Shown: positions 1 to 9,141, counted from the first letter of the stretch. The stretch is 64,000 nucleotides of DNA from Thiococcus pfennigii (GCF_016583835.1 NZ_NRRW01000004.1:60063-124062), one strand, 5' to 3'. Translations and numbers: made by a program. The notes: a model not told the origin generated them from the sequence alone.

Positions 1-133
1 CCCGGGCGGTCATCGGCCGGACACCTTGCGCTGATAGTCTCTCACCCGGTCCGCGGCCGTGGAGCGGCACGCAACCACCGCTCCCTGCGCCACGCTCAAT
101 GCATCACCCTCAATAAACCATCGGGGATCCGCC

Positions 134-1462
134 ATGTTCGGGACGAAACGCTCGCTCGCCGCGAGCATCCTAATCGTGCTCGCCACTTCGTTCGTCCAGA
201 CGGCCGACGCCGGCCTCCTGAGCGAGACCGACGACCCGCTCGCCGTCCACCCGCACGCGGCGGGCGCAGCTGCCGGGATCCAGGCCAACGGGCCGCTCGG
301 TTCCCGCGTTCAACTGGGACCACGGCCATTCTTCCTCGTCGACAAGATGACCGACGGCGCGCTGAAGGACGAACTCGAGGCCTGTAGCGCCTCTCGCGCG
401 ATCTACGTCCGCACACCCTTCTCCATTGGTCATCGCGGCGCCGCCATGCAGTTTCCGGAGCATACCCGGGAATCCTACCTGGCCGCCGCCCGGATGGGTG
501 CCGGCATCCTAGAGTGCGACGTGACCTTCACGCAGGACCGCGAACTGGTCTGTCGCCATTCGCAGTGCGATCTCGCGACCACGACCGACATCGTCGCCAC
601 CGACCTCAACGCGAGGTGCACGCAACCCTTCGAGCCGGCCGAATTCGACGAGGCGGGCAACCGTACCAAGGCCGCGAGCGCGATCTGTTGCACCAGCGAC
701 ATCACGCTGGAGGAGTTCCGGCGTCTGCGCGGCAAGATGGATGCATCCAACCCGGACGCCCGCACGCCCGAGGAGTATCTGGGCGGGACCGCCGACTGGC
801 GCACCGACCTCTACGCCGGCCCGACCAGCGGCACCCTGATGACCCACGCCGAGAGCATCGCGCTGTTCAAGTCGCTCGGCGTCAAGATGACCCCCGAGCT
901 CAAGACACCGAGCGTCGCGATGCCGTTCGATGGCGACTATACGCAGGAGGCCTTCGCCCGCCAGATGATCGACGAATACAAGAAGGCCGGCGTCCCCCCT
1001 CGCGACGTCTACCCGCAATCTTTCAGCATCGACGACGTCCTCTACTGGGTCCGCGAGACCCCGCTGTACGGGCGCCGGGCCGTCTTCCTGGATGACGCCA
1101 ACACCGTCGACGAACTCCCGAGCCTCTCCGAACTGATGGGCTACAAGGCCCAGGGCATCAACATCGTCGCCCCGCCGACCTTCGCGCTGCTCGCAGCCGA
1201 CGGCGACGAGATCGTGCCGTCGCAGTATGCCCTCGACGCCAAGGCGGTCGGCCTCGACATCATCACCTGGACTCTGGAGCGCTCCGGGATCCTCGCCGAC
1301 GGCGACAATGGCTTCTATTACCAAACCTTCGACTCGGCGGTCACCGACGAAGGCGACCTGATGCGGGTCCTCGACGTCCTGGCGCAGGACATCGGCGTCC
1401 TGGGTGTCTTCGCCGACTGGCCGGCCACCGTCACCTTCTACGCCAACTGCAAGGGCCTGTAA
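134..1462 (+). CDS. Periplasmic glycerophosphodiester phosphodiesterase
   Basis: A 442-residue exported GDPD-family protein that would hydrolyse glycerophosphodiesters to glycerol-3-phosphate and an alcohol. Residues 1-26 form a signal peptide (KR start, hydrophobic core, cleavage near ADA-G). The TIM-barrel active site is visible: GHRG at 99-102, the acidic pair ECD at 127-129 and the second catalytic His at 142. Several Cys suggest disulfides. I chose the ATG at 134 because the signal peptide starts there; an in-frame extension to 59 has no export logic. It stands alone, with a stem-loop just downstream. Substrate specificity cannot be read from sequence. Confidence 0.9.
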   Translation: MFGTKRSLAASILIVLATSFVQTADAGLLSETDDPLAVHPHAAGAAAGIQANGPLGSRVQLGPRPFFLVDKMTDGALKDELEACSASRAIYVRTPFSIGHRGAAMQFPEHTRESYLAAARMGAGILECDVTFTQDRELVCRHSQCDLATTTDIVATDLNARCTQPFEPAEFDEAGNRTKAASAICCTSDITLEEFRRLRGKMDASNPDARTPEEYLGGTADWRTDLYAGPTSGTLMTHAESIALFKSLGVKMTPELKTPSVAMPFDGDYTQEAFARQMIDEYKKAGVPPRDVYPQSFSIDDVLYWVRETPLYGRRAVFLDDANTVDELPSLSELMGYKAQGINIVAPPTFALLAADGDEIVPSQYALDAKAVGLDIITWTLERSGILADGDNGFYYQTFDSAVTDEGDLMRVLDVLAQDIGVLGVFADWPATVTFYANCKGL

Positions 1463-1478
1463 GGCTAACCCCCACCAC

Positions 1479-1499
1479 GGGGCCCGCCCGCCGGGCCCC
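1479..1499 (+). terminator. GC-rich stem-loop after the phosphodiesterase gene
   Basis: A perfect 8-bp stem (GGGGCCCG / CGGGCCCC) with a 5-nt loop lies 16 bases after the stop codon. There is no T-run, so it may be a weak terminator or only an mRNA-end stabiliser. Confidence 0.45.
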
Positions 1500-1752
1500 A
1501 GCCCATCCCCTCGCGCGCCCTGGCGACACGGCGCCGCCGACTGCTCCCGTCACGCAGCACCTTGTCCGGCGCCCGGCCGGACGGGGGTGTCTGCGCACGT
1601 CCCGAGCGACGTCGCTACCCTCTGCCCCCCAGAAGCGCCAGCCTGCCGACCCTTTCACCCGGGTCGCGCATGGCCCTTTCCGCTGCACCCCGAGCCCGAT
1701 TTCAGGCGCCTCGGCGTAACCCTTTGATTGCGCCGAAAGATGCCAGTCCACC
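1500..1752. other. Intergenic stretch, nothing recognised
   Basis: GC-rich sequence between the phosphodiesterase stem-loop and the nrdD promoter. I see no gene, repeat or RNA element in it. Confidence 0.4.
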
Positions 1753-1782
1753 TTGACAGCCGGCGGGGCGAGAAACTAGATT
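1753..1782 (+). promoter_or_regulatory. Sigma-70-like promoter of nrdD
   Basis: A consensus -35 TTGACA (1753-1758) lies 18 bp from TAGATT (1777-1782). The expected start is near 1789, just upstream of the NrdR-box-like site and 60 bases before the nrdD ATG. Confidence 0.6.
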
Positions 1783-1804
1783 TAGCCCGCCAGCTCACGA
1801 CGAG

Positions 1805-1820
1805 CCACAAGATATTGTGT
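1805..1820 (+). promoter_or_regulatory. NrdR box upstream of nrdD
   Basis: CCACAAGATATTGTGT matches the 16-bp NrdR consensus ACACWATATATWGTGT at about 14 of 16 positions. It sits between the predicted transcription start and the nrdD ribosome-binding site, where the (d)ATP-sensing repressor NrdR would block transcription. NrdR sites usually occur as tandem pairs; I found no convincing second box one helical interval upstream. Confidence 0.7.
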
Positions 1821-1848
1821 CAGCCCCAAGACAGACCAGGGAGCCTCC

Positions 1849-3900
1849 ATGGGCGCTTCTTCCGCCAATCTCGCCACCTTACCGACGCGCGTCCGCAAGC
1901 GCGACGGGCAGATCGTCGACTTCGACGCGACCAAGATCGAGTCGGCCATCCTGCGCGCCGGACAGGCCAGCGGCGAGTACGGTGCCCTGGAGGCGACGCT
2001 GCTGACGGCCCAGGTCGTCAAGGTCCTCGCCCATCGCTACGATAACGGCCGCCTGCCCGATATCGAAGGCATCCAGGACGTCGTCGAGCAGACCCTGATC
2101 GCCGCCAACCACTTCGGCACGGCGCGCTCCTACATCGTCTACCGCGAGCAGCACCACAAGCTGCGCCGCGATCGCCATACGCTGGTCGACGTCGCCGGCT
2201 CGATCAACGAATACCTCGATCGCTCGGACTGGCGCGTCGCGGCCAACGCGAACCAGGGCTACTCGCTCGGCGGGCTGATCCTCAACACCTCGGGCAAGAT
2301 GATCGCCAACTACTGGCTGTCGCACGTCTATCCGCCCGAGATCGGCGCCGCCCACCGCGAGGGTGACATCCACGTCCACGACCTGGACATGCTCGCCGGC
2401 TACTGCGCCGGCTGGTCGCTGCGCACGCTGCTGCACGAAGGCCTCAACGGGGTACCGGGCAAGGTCGAGGCGAGCGCGCCCAAGCACATGTCCTCGGCGA
2501 TCGGGCAGATCGTCAACTTCCTCGGCACGCTGCAGAACGAGTGGGCCGGCGCCCAGGCCTTCTCGAGCTTCGATACCTACATGGCGCCCTTCGTGCGCAT
2601 CGACGGGCTCGACTACCCGGAGGTCAAGCAGGCGATCCAGGAGCTGATCTACAACCTCAACGTGCCGTCGCGCTGGGGCTGCCAGACGCCCTTCACGAAC
2701 CTCACCTTCGACTGGGTTTGCCCCGAGGACCTGCGCGAACAGGTGCCGGTGATCGGCGGCGTCGAGCAGCCGTTCACCTACGGCGACCTCCAGGCCGAGA
2801 TGGACATGATCAATCGCGCCTATATCGAGGTCATGACCGAGGGCGATGCCAAGGGGCGGATCTTCACCTTCCCGATCCCGACCTACAACATCACCCCCGA
2901 CTTCCCGTGGGAGAGCCAGAACGCCGAACTCCTGTTCGAGATGACGGCCAAGTACGGCCTGCCGTACTTCCAGAACTTCGTCAACTCCGAGCTCACGCCC
3001 AACATGGTGCGTTCGATGTGCTGCCGCCTGCAGCTCGACCTGCGCGAGCTCCTGAAGCGCGGCAACGGCCTGTTCGGCTCGGCCGAGCAGACCGGCTCGC
3101 TCGGCGTCGTCACGATCAACTGCGCGCGCCTCGGCTATCTCTACCGCGGCGACGAGAAGGCCCTGTTGGCGCGCCTCGACACGCTGCTGGAGATCGCCCG
3201 CAACAGCCTGGAGATCAAGCGCAAGGTGATCCAGCGCCACATGGACGCCGGCCTATTCCCCTACACCAAGCGCTACCTGGGTACGCTGCGCAATCACTTC
3301 TCGACGATCGGCGTCAACGGCATCAACGAGCTGATCCGCAACTTCAGCGGCGATCAGGACGACATCACCACCCCCTGGGGCCATGCGTTCGCCTGCCGCC
3401 TGCTCGATCACGTGCGCGCGCGGATGGTCGAATTCCAGGAACGGACCGGGCACATGTACAACCTGGAGGCGACCCCGGCCGAGGGCACGACCTACCGCTT
3501 CGCCCGCGAGGACAAGAAGCGCTACCCCGACATCCTCCAGGCCGGCACCCCCGAGACCCCCTACTACACCAACAGTTCGCAGCTCCCGGTCGGCTTCACC
3601 GACGACCCGTTCGAGGCCCTGGCGCGGCAGGACGCGCTCCAGACCAAGTACACGGGCGGCACCGTCCTGCACCTCTACATGAGCGAGCAGATCTCCAGCA
3701 CCGAGGCCTGCAAACGCCTCGTGCGCCGGGCACTGACCAACTTTCGGCTGCCCTACATCACGGTGACGCCGATCTTCTCGATCTGCCCGAGGCACGGCTA
3801 CATCGCCGGCGAGCACGAGTTCTGCCCCAAGTGCGATCAGGAGCTGATCGCGAAGAAGCGCTCAGAGGCCCAGATCCAAGAGGCCTGCGGCTGCCACTGA
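1849..3900 (+). CDS. nrdD: Anaerobic (class III) ribonucleoside-triphosphate reductase, large part without glycyl-radical domain
   Basis: A 683-residue NrdD that reduces NTPs to dNTPs without oxygen. An N-terminal ATP-cone (about residues 12-100, RVRKRDGQIVDFD) is followed by the NrdD barrel. Near the C-terminus is the zinc-site region with CPRHGY and FCPKC. The protein stops at CGCH and lacks the RVxGY glycyl-radical loop that normally follows the zinc site. That loop is encoded by the separate ORF 108 bases downstream. Start ATG 1849 follows GGGAG. Upstream are a TTGACA promoter and an NrdR box. It probably works only together with the 68-residue partner and NrdG. Confidence 0.93.
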   Translation: MGASSANLATLPTRVRKRDGQIVDFDATKIESAILRAGQASGEYGALEATLLTAQVVKVLAHRYDNGRLPDIEGIQDVVEQTLIAANHFGTARSYIVYREQHHKLRRDRHTLVDVAGSINEYLDRSDWRVAANANQGYSLGGLILNTSGKMIANYWLSHVYPPEIGAAHREGDIHVHDLDMLAGYCAGWSLRTLLHEGLNGVPGKVEASAPKHMSSAIGQIVNFLGTLQNEWAGAQAFSSFDTYMAPFVRIDGLDYPEVKQAIQELIYNLNVPSRWGCQTPFTNLTFDWVCPEDLREQVPVIGGVEQPFTYGDLQAEMDMINRAYIEVMTEGDAKGRIFTFPIPTYNITPDFPWESQNAELLFEMTAKYGLPYFQNFVNSELTPNMVRSMCCRLQLDLRELLKRGNGLFGSAEQTGSLGVVTINCARLGYLYRGDEKALLARLDTLLEIARNSLEIKRKVIQRHMDAGLFPYTKRYLGTLRNHFSTIGVNGINELIRNFSGDQDDITTPWGHAFACRLLDHVRARMVEFQERTGHMYNLEATPAEGTTYRFAREDKKRYPDILQAGTPETPYYTNSSQLPVGFTDDPFEALARQDALQTKYTGGTVLHLYMSEQISSTEACKRLVRRALTNFRLPYITVTPIFSICPRHGYIAGEHEFCPKCDQELIAKKRSEAQIQEACGCH

Positions 3901-4007
3901 CACACCCGGCCGCCGCGGCGGCCGAGCCCCAATTCGACCCTGACTATGTGACCAGGGCGCGCCAGGCGGCGCGCCCGACCGACCACCAACCCGGAGGAGC
4001 GACGACC

Positions 4008-4214
4008 ATGAACGAGCCCGAGACCATCCTGCTGTCCGATGAGGAACGGACCCGTTGCGAGGTCTGGACCCGCGTGATGGGCTACCACCGCCCGGTCTCC
4101 GCCTTCAATGCCGGCAAGCGCGCCGAACACGGCGAGCGCTGCTACTTCTCGGAGCAGCCGCAGCAGGCCGGCCAGCCACGCCCGGCCCAGGCCGGCGAGC
4201 GCGTCGCCGCCTGA
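4008..4214 (+). CDS. Detached glycyl-radical domain of the anaerobic ribonucleotide reductase
   Basis: A 68-residue protein containing TRVMGYHRPV (about 21-30), the class III RNR glycyl-radical loop. The Gly at about 25 would carry the radical generated by NrdG. The following stretch NAGKRAEHGER matches the usual NrdD C-terminus. It has its own strong ribosome-binding site (GGAGGAG at 3993-3999) and an ATG, so it is a separately translated subunit rather than the debris of a frameshift. It lies between nrdD and nrdG. The last 20 residues are Gln/Pro/Ala-rich and not conserved-looking. Confidence 0.85.
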   Translation: MNEPETILLSDEERTRCEVWTRVMGYHRPVSAFNAGKRAEHGERCYFSEQPQQAGQPRPAQAGERVAA

Positions 4215-4380
4215 CACACCCGAAAGGCCGCGCGATGCCGCCCAATCTCTGGGGCGGTCGCGCGAGAATACGTCAAGTTCGTCGCCCTACCGCGGCGTGA
4301 CCAGACCTCGGCTGGGCCACCGGCCGGGCCGTGGCGAACGAGCAAGTGGCGATTCAAGAATGACCGGCACCTAATTCTTG

Positions 4381-4489
4381 GAACTACGAAACACGCGAAA
4401 GGCGCGAAAGGGCCAAATAGACCCAGGAGCGTTCGCGGTATTTTCGCGAATTTCGTAGTTTGTTGTCTTCCCCGCGCTTGTGTCGGTTG
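4381..4489 (+). repeat. Interspersed palindromic repeat, family A, copy 1
   Basis: About 110 bp with inverted arms AACTACGAAA / TTTCGTAGTT around short GCGAAA units, followed by a TTGTCTTCC...GTCGGTTG tail. A second copy in inverted orientation lies at 47044-47160 and shares arms and tail. This is a non-coding repeat family; ORFs drawn through it are spurious. Confidence 0.75.
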
Positions 4490-4636
4490 TTGTTGAGCCG
4501 CTCCCGAAGGCACGAGCCCCTCGTTCCCTGCTATCGACTCGTTCACGGCCTGCGATGGGGCCCCGTTGATCTGGCCGATGTCCACAGCGACCCGTGCCAC
4601 GCCGGGGCATGGACCCCGTGGGCTGCAGGCGGTATC

Positions 4637-4665
4637 GGTGCGGTTCGTTCCTCACCACACCCTAC
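4637..4665 (+). repeat. Interspersed repeat, family B, half copy
   Basis: These 29 bases are identical to the right arm of the palindromic repeat at 21829-21905 (ends CTCACCACACCCTAC). Only one arm is present here, in the leader of nrdG. Confidence 0.75.
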
Positions 4666-4761
4666 ACAGGAGTCACGGCCTTGCTGCCCTCGCCCCCCCT
4701 CGACAGCCTCCATCCCGTGCCGGCTGAGCCGCGGATCGCGGCTACGTGTAAGAGGCAAGCC

Positions 4762-5481
4762 GTGCCGTCTACGTGCGATGCGCAGCCCGCCGAGCTGCGC
4801 ATCGCCGGCTTCACGCCGCTGACGACGGTCGACTACCCGGGCGAGCTGGCCGCCGTCGTCTTCTGCCACGGCTGCCCCTGGCAGTGCCGCTACTGCCACA
4901 ACGCGCACCTGCTCGCCGACGAGGACCTCGCGCCGATCGCCTGGGCCGACATCCGGGCCTTCCTCGAACAGCGCCGCGGCCTGCTCGACGGCGTCGTCTT
5001 CAGCGGCGGCGAGCCGACCGTCCAGGGCGACCTCGCGACAGCGATGGCCGAGGTCAAGGCGCTCGGCTTCAAGGTCGGGCTGCACACGGGCGGTCCAGCA
5101 CCCGAGCGGCTCGCGCGCCTGCTGCCCTGGCTCGATTGGGTGGGCCTCGACATCAAGGCCCTGCCCGAGGACTACCCAGCGATCACCGGCGTCGCCGGCT
5201 CCGGCGAACGCGCCTGGGCGAGCCTGCACCAACTGCTCGCGGCCGGTGTCGCGCTGGAGGTCCGCACCACCCTGATGCCGGGTTGGCGCTTCGCCGAGGA
5301 GCTGCGCCCACTGATGGACCGCCTCGCCGACGCCGGCGTCACCCGCTACGCACTGCAAGCGCTGCGCGCCGCCACCGCCCGCGACCCGGCCATCGCCACG
5401 GCCGGCGACATCACACCGCCCGCGGCCGCGATCGACTGCGGCGCCACGCGCTTCGCTGATTTCATCGTGCGCGGGGTGTGA
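4762..5481 (+). CDS. nrdG: Anaerobic ribonucleotide reductase activating radical-SAM protein
   Basis: A radical-SAM activase of about 239 residues that installs the glycyl radical on the RNR. The cluster motif is CPWQCRYC (CX3CX2C), and FSGGEPT is the SAM-contacting GGE motif. It opens with the typical FTPLTTVDYPG segment of the NrdG2-type family. No ATG is well placed. GTG 4762 has AGAGG about 7 bases upstream and gives a family-typical length. TTG 4681, with AGGAG upstream, is the alternative (266 residues). The gene closes the nrdD / radical-subunit / nrdG group. Confidence 0.85.
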   Translation: MPSTCDAQPAELRIAGFTPLTTVDYPGELAAVVFCHGCPWQCRYCHNAHLLADEDLAPIAWADIRAFLEQRRGLLDGVVFSGGEPTVQGDLATAMAEVKALGFKVGLHTGGPAPERLARLLPWLDWVGLDIKALPEDYPAITGVAGSGERAWASLHQLLAAGVALEVRTTLMPGWRFAEELRPLMDRLADAGVTRYALQALRAATARDPAIATAGDITPPAAAIDCGATRFADFIVRGV

Positions 5482-5530
5482 CGGCGATTGGTCGACGACG
5501 ACAAAACCAAGGCCGAACCGCAGGAAGATC

Positions 5531-6184
5531 TCAATAGAACGGATTTCGCCTGTTGAAGGCGTCGACCAATCGCTGCGGATAGCTCTCCGCGTGGAGTTCG
5601 CTTGGTACCGCGCTCGGGGCGAGATCGATCGATTCCGGATCGCCGGGATCGAACAGGCAGATCCCGATCTCTTCGTACAGCTCGGGCGCATCGGTCGGCA
5701 GGCGACGCTGGGCGATTCCGGCCATCAATACGGCCGCTTCACCGAGCACGGTACCGAACTTCCTCGATGGGAGCCCGGATTCGGTTCGGCCGATGAAAAA
5801 CAGGTGACCGCAGATCGCATAAGGGAAGCGCCGGTGCAATTCCAGCGCCTCCATGACCATATCGCGATATCGATTCTTGAGGTTCTTGCGCGGGTCGAAG
5901 ATCAGACCCTTGACGCCTGATGTCAGCAGCAGGCCATGCTTCTCGTCCGATAGATAGACATCCACCCCTTTCGGACCGTAGCCGCCCATGAAGGACTTGT
6001 CGCGGCCGCTCGTTGGCGCCTGGACATGGACGAGGCCCCGGTCGCGAAGGTCCTCTGCCAAGAGGCGGGCAATCTGGTGGCTGAGCGCTTCCGTGTAGTT
6101 TTTCTTGCTGCCGCCAGACGCTGTGTCGGCAGGCATGTCGCGACCGCGAATGACTTCCGCCAGCGCAGCCCCGAAGCTGTTCAT
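5531..6184 (-). CDS. Putative type II restriction endonuclease
   Basis: A 217-residue protein whose ATG overlaps the stop of an adenine methyltransferase by 4 bases (ATGA), the usual layout of a restriction-modification pair. A likely nuclease core is GVDVYLSDEKHG...TSGVKGL near residues 80-100. There an Asp and a downstream Lys could form a degenerate PD-(D/E)xK site. I do not recognise the recognition-site family. The function is inferred mainly from translational coupling to the methylase and from the absence of other features. Confidence 0.6.
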   Translation of the reverse strand: MNSFGAALAEVIRGRDMPADTASGGSKKNYTEALSHQIARLLAEDLRDRGLVHVQAPTSGRDKSFMGGYGPKGVDVYLSDEKHGLLLTSGVKGLIFDPRKNLKNRYRDMVMEALELHRRFPYAICGHLFFIGRTESGLPSRKFGTVLGEAAVLMAGIAQRRLPTDAPELYEEIGICLFDPGDPESIDLAPSAVPSELHAESYPQRLVDAFNRRNPFY

Positions 6185-7818
6185 CGCCGCGCTCCCCGTC
6201 CGCGAGTCGTGCGGCGCTCGAGCAGGGTCGCCCGCGCCTCCTGGAGCTCGGCGATGTCTGCCGCGGACAGGCCGAGCTGGTCGGCGAGGATCCATCGATC
6301 GGCGAGGCGGCTGGCGGCGAGGAACGCGCCGTCGCGGATCGACTGGTCGGCCTCCGCGAGGCGCGCGCGCAGTTCGGGCTCAGGGCAGGTGGGCAGGACC
6401 ACCCGCACGCGGCCGAGCTCGCTCGGCTCCAGCTTGAGGATCCCGCCGCCGTAGCTGCGGCCCTCGAGCTCGAGGCTGAGCAGCGAGAGGCTGGTCAGCA
6501 GGCCGAGGGCGAGGCGCTCGGCGATCGCCGGGCTGGCCAGCCGAATACCGTGCAGGCTGTTCGGATAGAGGGCGCCGCACCGGTTGACGGCGCCATGCGG
6601 CTCGCTGCCGATCATGTAGGGCAGCAGCAGATCGGGGCGAATCAGCCCGGGCACGCGCCACCAGGGGTCGCGCACCCGGCACTTGTAGCGCCCGGCAACG
6701 CCGGCGCGCTCACCGGCGGTGATCAGCGCCTTCAGCGCCCGACGGCGCGCCGGGGATGCGACCGCGAACAGGTCATCGTCGCCGGGCCAGATCAGGTGAT
6801 GGGCGACGCCGCGCTGTTCCGCCGCGGCGACGTCCTCGGCCTCGTAGCGCAGGCCGCGCAGCGAGCGGCTGTTGCGGGCGACCGGCAGCAGCCAGTCGCC
6901 CGGCAGCCGGCGCGCGCGCCCGTCGGCGGCCGTGCAGTGGAAGAAGGCGTTGGCCCCAGTCACATAGCCGTTGGCGATGGCGCCAAGCTCGCCGAGCGCC
7001 GTCGCCGCCGGGTGCGCCATAAGCGTATCGAGCAGCGCCCGGGCGCGCGGCGTGAGAAAGGCGCGGCCGAGGCGGGCACCGGCGTCCATCGCGACGCTGT
7101 CGACGGCGTCGTTCAGCACGAGGCGCGCCAGGTCGTCGATCCGCTCCAGCGGCACCAGCTCGGCCGCGGTGCAGCGCCCGCCGCGCCCCTCGGCCAGGAG
7201 CAGGAAGGTCTCCTGCTGGGCCTCTTCGAACCAGTTGTGCCGAAAGGCGACGAGGCGGATCCGGGCGAAGTTGCCGCACAGGGCCCGCAGGGTCTCGATC
7301 CCGTAGGTCGTCTGCGCCAACTCGGCGGGGACGACCATCGCCATCGCCCCGTGCGGGCGCAGGAACTGGAGCGCATGCAGCAGGAAGGGCGCCCAGGAGG
7401 CGGCGAGGCGGCTGAGGCGGGCGCCGACGCGCAGCGCCGAGGCCAGCGCCCGGGCGCGCGACTCGCCGGAGAACTGCTGGTAACGGATGAAGGGCGGATT
7501 GCCGGCAACCAGGTCGACCGGGCCGGTCTGCGCCGGGTCGAGCCGGAAGAAATCCCCCGGATGCAGGGCCGTCGGGATGGTCGACCCCGCCGTCGCCCGC
7601 GTGGCCGCCGCCAGGGCCTCGGGGTCGAGGTCGCAGCCGATCAGGCCGGTCGCGCCCCGGGCGGCCGCGGCGCTGAGAAAACGGCCGTCACCGCAGGAAG
7701 GATCCATCACGATGCCCGGGGCCGCGTCCATGCCCCAAGCGATGAGGAAATCGACGACGGCCGGGGCCGTGTAATAGGCACCGAGGCCCTTCTTTCGCGT
7801 CAGTGCACGCTCTGCCAT
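6181..7818 (-). CDS. N6-adenine DNA methyltransferase of a restriction-modification system
   Basis: A 545-residue class I SAM-dependent DNA methyltransferase. SAM motif I is DPSCGDGRF (around residue 40) and catalytic motif IV is NPPF followed by IRYQQ (around 107), typical of gamma-class N6-adenine methylases (TaqI/Eco57I-like). The long C-terminal half is the target-recognition region. Start ATG 7818 is the first Met before the conserved GAYYTAPAVVDFLI region that precedes motif I. It is translationally coupled to the putative endonuclease at 5531-6184. Target sequence unknown. Confidence 0.85.
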   Translation of the reverse strand: MAERALTRKKGLGAYYTAPAVVDFLIAWGMDAAPGIVMDPSCGDGRFLSAAAARGATGLIGCDLDPEALAAATRATAGSTIPTALHPGDFFRLDPAQTGPVDLVAGNPPFIRYQQFSGESRARALASALRVGARLSRLAASWAPFLLHALQFLRPHGAMAMVVPAELAQTTYGIETLRALCGNFARIRLVAFRHNWFEEAQQETFLLLAEGRGGRCTAAELVPLERIDDLARLVLNDAVDSVAMDAGARLGRAFLTPRARALLDTLMAHPAATALGELGAIANGYVTGANAFFHCTAADGRARRLPGDWLLPVARNSRSLRGLRYEAEDVAAAEQRGVAHHLIWPGDDDLFAVASPARRRALKALITAGERAGVAGRYKCRVRDPWWRVPGLIRPDLLLPYMIGSEPHGAVNRCGALYPNSLHGIRLASPAIAERLALGLLTSLSLLSLELEGRSYGGGILKLEPSELGRVRVVLPTCPEPELRARLAEADQSIRDGAFLAASRLADRWILADQLGLSAADIAELQEARATLLERRTTRGRGARR

Positions 7819-7953
7819 CGTTGGCTCCAGTCTGCCCCAAGGTCCGCTGCGAAGGCGGGCGATTGAACACGGGGCGCCCTGCCTTCGGGCGCCAGATGGG
7901 CCGATTGTTCCGCAGCCGCGCCCGTCAGGCAAAGGCCTCGGCACGAAGACGCA

Positions 7954-8706
7954 TCAGGCGGCTGGGCGCGGCAGCGCGCCGGCTACGAGGAAATACTCGC
8001 GCGGAAACGCGTGCAACTGGTGTCCGTCCGCGCAGGTGAAGCGGACCCGCTCGGCGCCAGTCTCGCAGAGCCAGGCCTGGGGTCGCAGCGGGGTGCGACT
8101 GACCAGCGCATCGGGGTGGAACAATGCGACGTTGATGCCACCCTCGGTATCGCGGGCCGAGCGGTATTCGATGGCGTCGACGCCGGCCTTGCGCAGGGCC
8201 GAACCGAGCCGCTGCGTCGCCCGATAGTCCTGCGGGTCGCGCAGGACCGACTCGTGGTCGGCACACGGCGGCCCCTGGAGGCGCACGCCTCGCGCGGCCT
8301 GCCAGCGGGCAGCGAAGGCGGTGTGCTGCGTCAGGAGCCGACCGGACGGTGGCGGGACCGCCATCGCGGTCCAGAAGACGAAGCGATAGTAGGCCGCCTC
8401 GGCGAGCAGCGTCGGCAGGCGGCGGGCACCGTAGAAGAGGCTCGGCTCGAAGCGGCCCCCGAAGCGCGAACCGTGGCGCAGCGGCGGGTACCGAAACGGC
8501 GTCGCGAGCAGGTAATGCAGCCGCTCGGTGCCGGCGGGCCTGGGCGGCTTGGAGCGCTCGATCAGGTCCTCCAACAGGGCCTGCTCGGTCAGGTCGTCGA
8601 CGAGCTGGGAGGTCGCGACCTGCTGCTGGCTCTCGACCATCCGCAGCAGCTCGCCGCCGAGCGGGCCGATGTCGAGCCGCTCGCGGCACCCATCCCAGAG
8701 GTCCAT
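7954..8706 (-). CDS. RES-domain toxin (NAD-degrading) of a RES/Xre module
   Basis: A 250-residue RES-family protein. The conserved features are an RY-containing start (FRYPP), a GSRFGGRF segment, a Tyr/Glu-bearing AEAAYYRF and a late IEYRSAR strand. RES toxins degrade NAD+ when not held by their Xre-type antitoxin. The partner gene lies immediately upstream on the same strand (8764-9123), 57 bases away. The N-terminal 60 residues form an extra helical segment also seen in RES proteins of this size. Confidence 0.85.
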   Translation of the reverse strand: MDLWDGCRERLDIGPLGGELLRMVESQQQVATSQLVDDLTEQALLEDLIERSKPPRPAGTERLHYLLATPFRYPPLRHGSRFGGRFEPSLFYGARRLPTLLAEAAYYRFVFWTAMAVPPPSGRLLTQHTAFAARWQAARGVRLQGPPCADHESVLRDPQDYRATQRLGSALRKAGVDAIEYRSARDTEGGINVALFHPDALVSRTPLRPQAWLCETGAERVRFTCADGHQLHAFPREYFLVAGALPRPAA

Positions 8707-8763
8707 CGCTTGCGGACGAGCGCTTGAGAGTTAACGGGTCAGCGCGGGGCCATCGGGGCCGGG

Positions 8764-9123
8764 TCAGCCATGCCCGCGCATCGCATCCAGATACTCGACG
8801 ACCCGGATCAGCCCCGGAATGCTGCCGATCTGCTCGGCGGGGATGCCACCCGTGTCGCGGTTCGGCGTCTGCATCCAGTGGCGCATGTCCTCGGGTCGGC
8901 CGCCGAGGAGGGCATAGAGGCTGCGATAACAGCGGATCAGGAGCAGAGCCAGTTCGCCCGACTTGCTCTGCGGGTCGAGCCCGCGGGCGATCGAGGTGCG
9001 GTCACGCCCGACGACCTCGCCGATCCGCTCCTGCGACAGGCCGAGCGCGCGCCCGGCATTGAGCAGGGCCTTGGCGAGCACGGCCCGGGGATCGGACTGC
9101 GGCTGAACGGCGATGGTCGGCAT
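8764..9123 (-). CDS. Xre/MbcA/ParS-type antitoxin of the RES module
   Basis: A 119-residue antitoxin with an N-terminal helix-turn-helix (ALGLSQERIGEVVGRDRTSIARGL) and the C-terminal MbcA/ParS toxin-binding domain. In that domain LLIRCYRSLYALLGG, MRHWMQTPNRD and a closing IPGLIRVVEYLDAMRG are characteristic. It would bind the RES toxin and repress its own promoter. ATG 9123 lies about 30 bases from a strong promoter that contains a small inverted repeat. Confidence 0.88.
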   Translation of the reverse strand: MPTIAVQPQSDPRAVLAKALLNAGRALGLSQERIGEVVGRDRTSIARGLDPQSKSGELALLLIRCYRSLYALLGGRPEDMRHWMQTPNRDTGGIPAEQIGSIPGLIRVVEYLDAMRGHG

Positions 9124-9141
9124 GGGATGATGCTCAAGTTT

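Noticed and set aside
2541..4007. Long open frame overlapping nrdD
   Set aside because: It is the alternate-frame shadow of nrdD (Arg/Pro-rich, no motifs). Only its last 68 codons from 4008 are real.
3901..4007. Frameshift explanation for the split nrdD
   Set aside because: A stop, a 108-base gap and a strong separate ribosome-binding site with ATG precede the radical domain, so a simple frameshift does not explain it.
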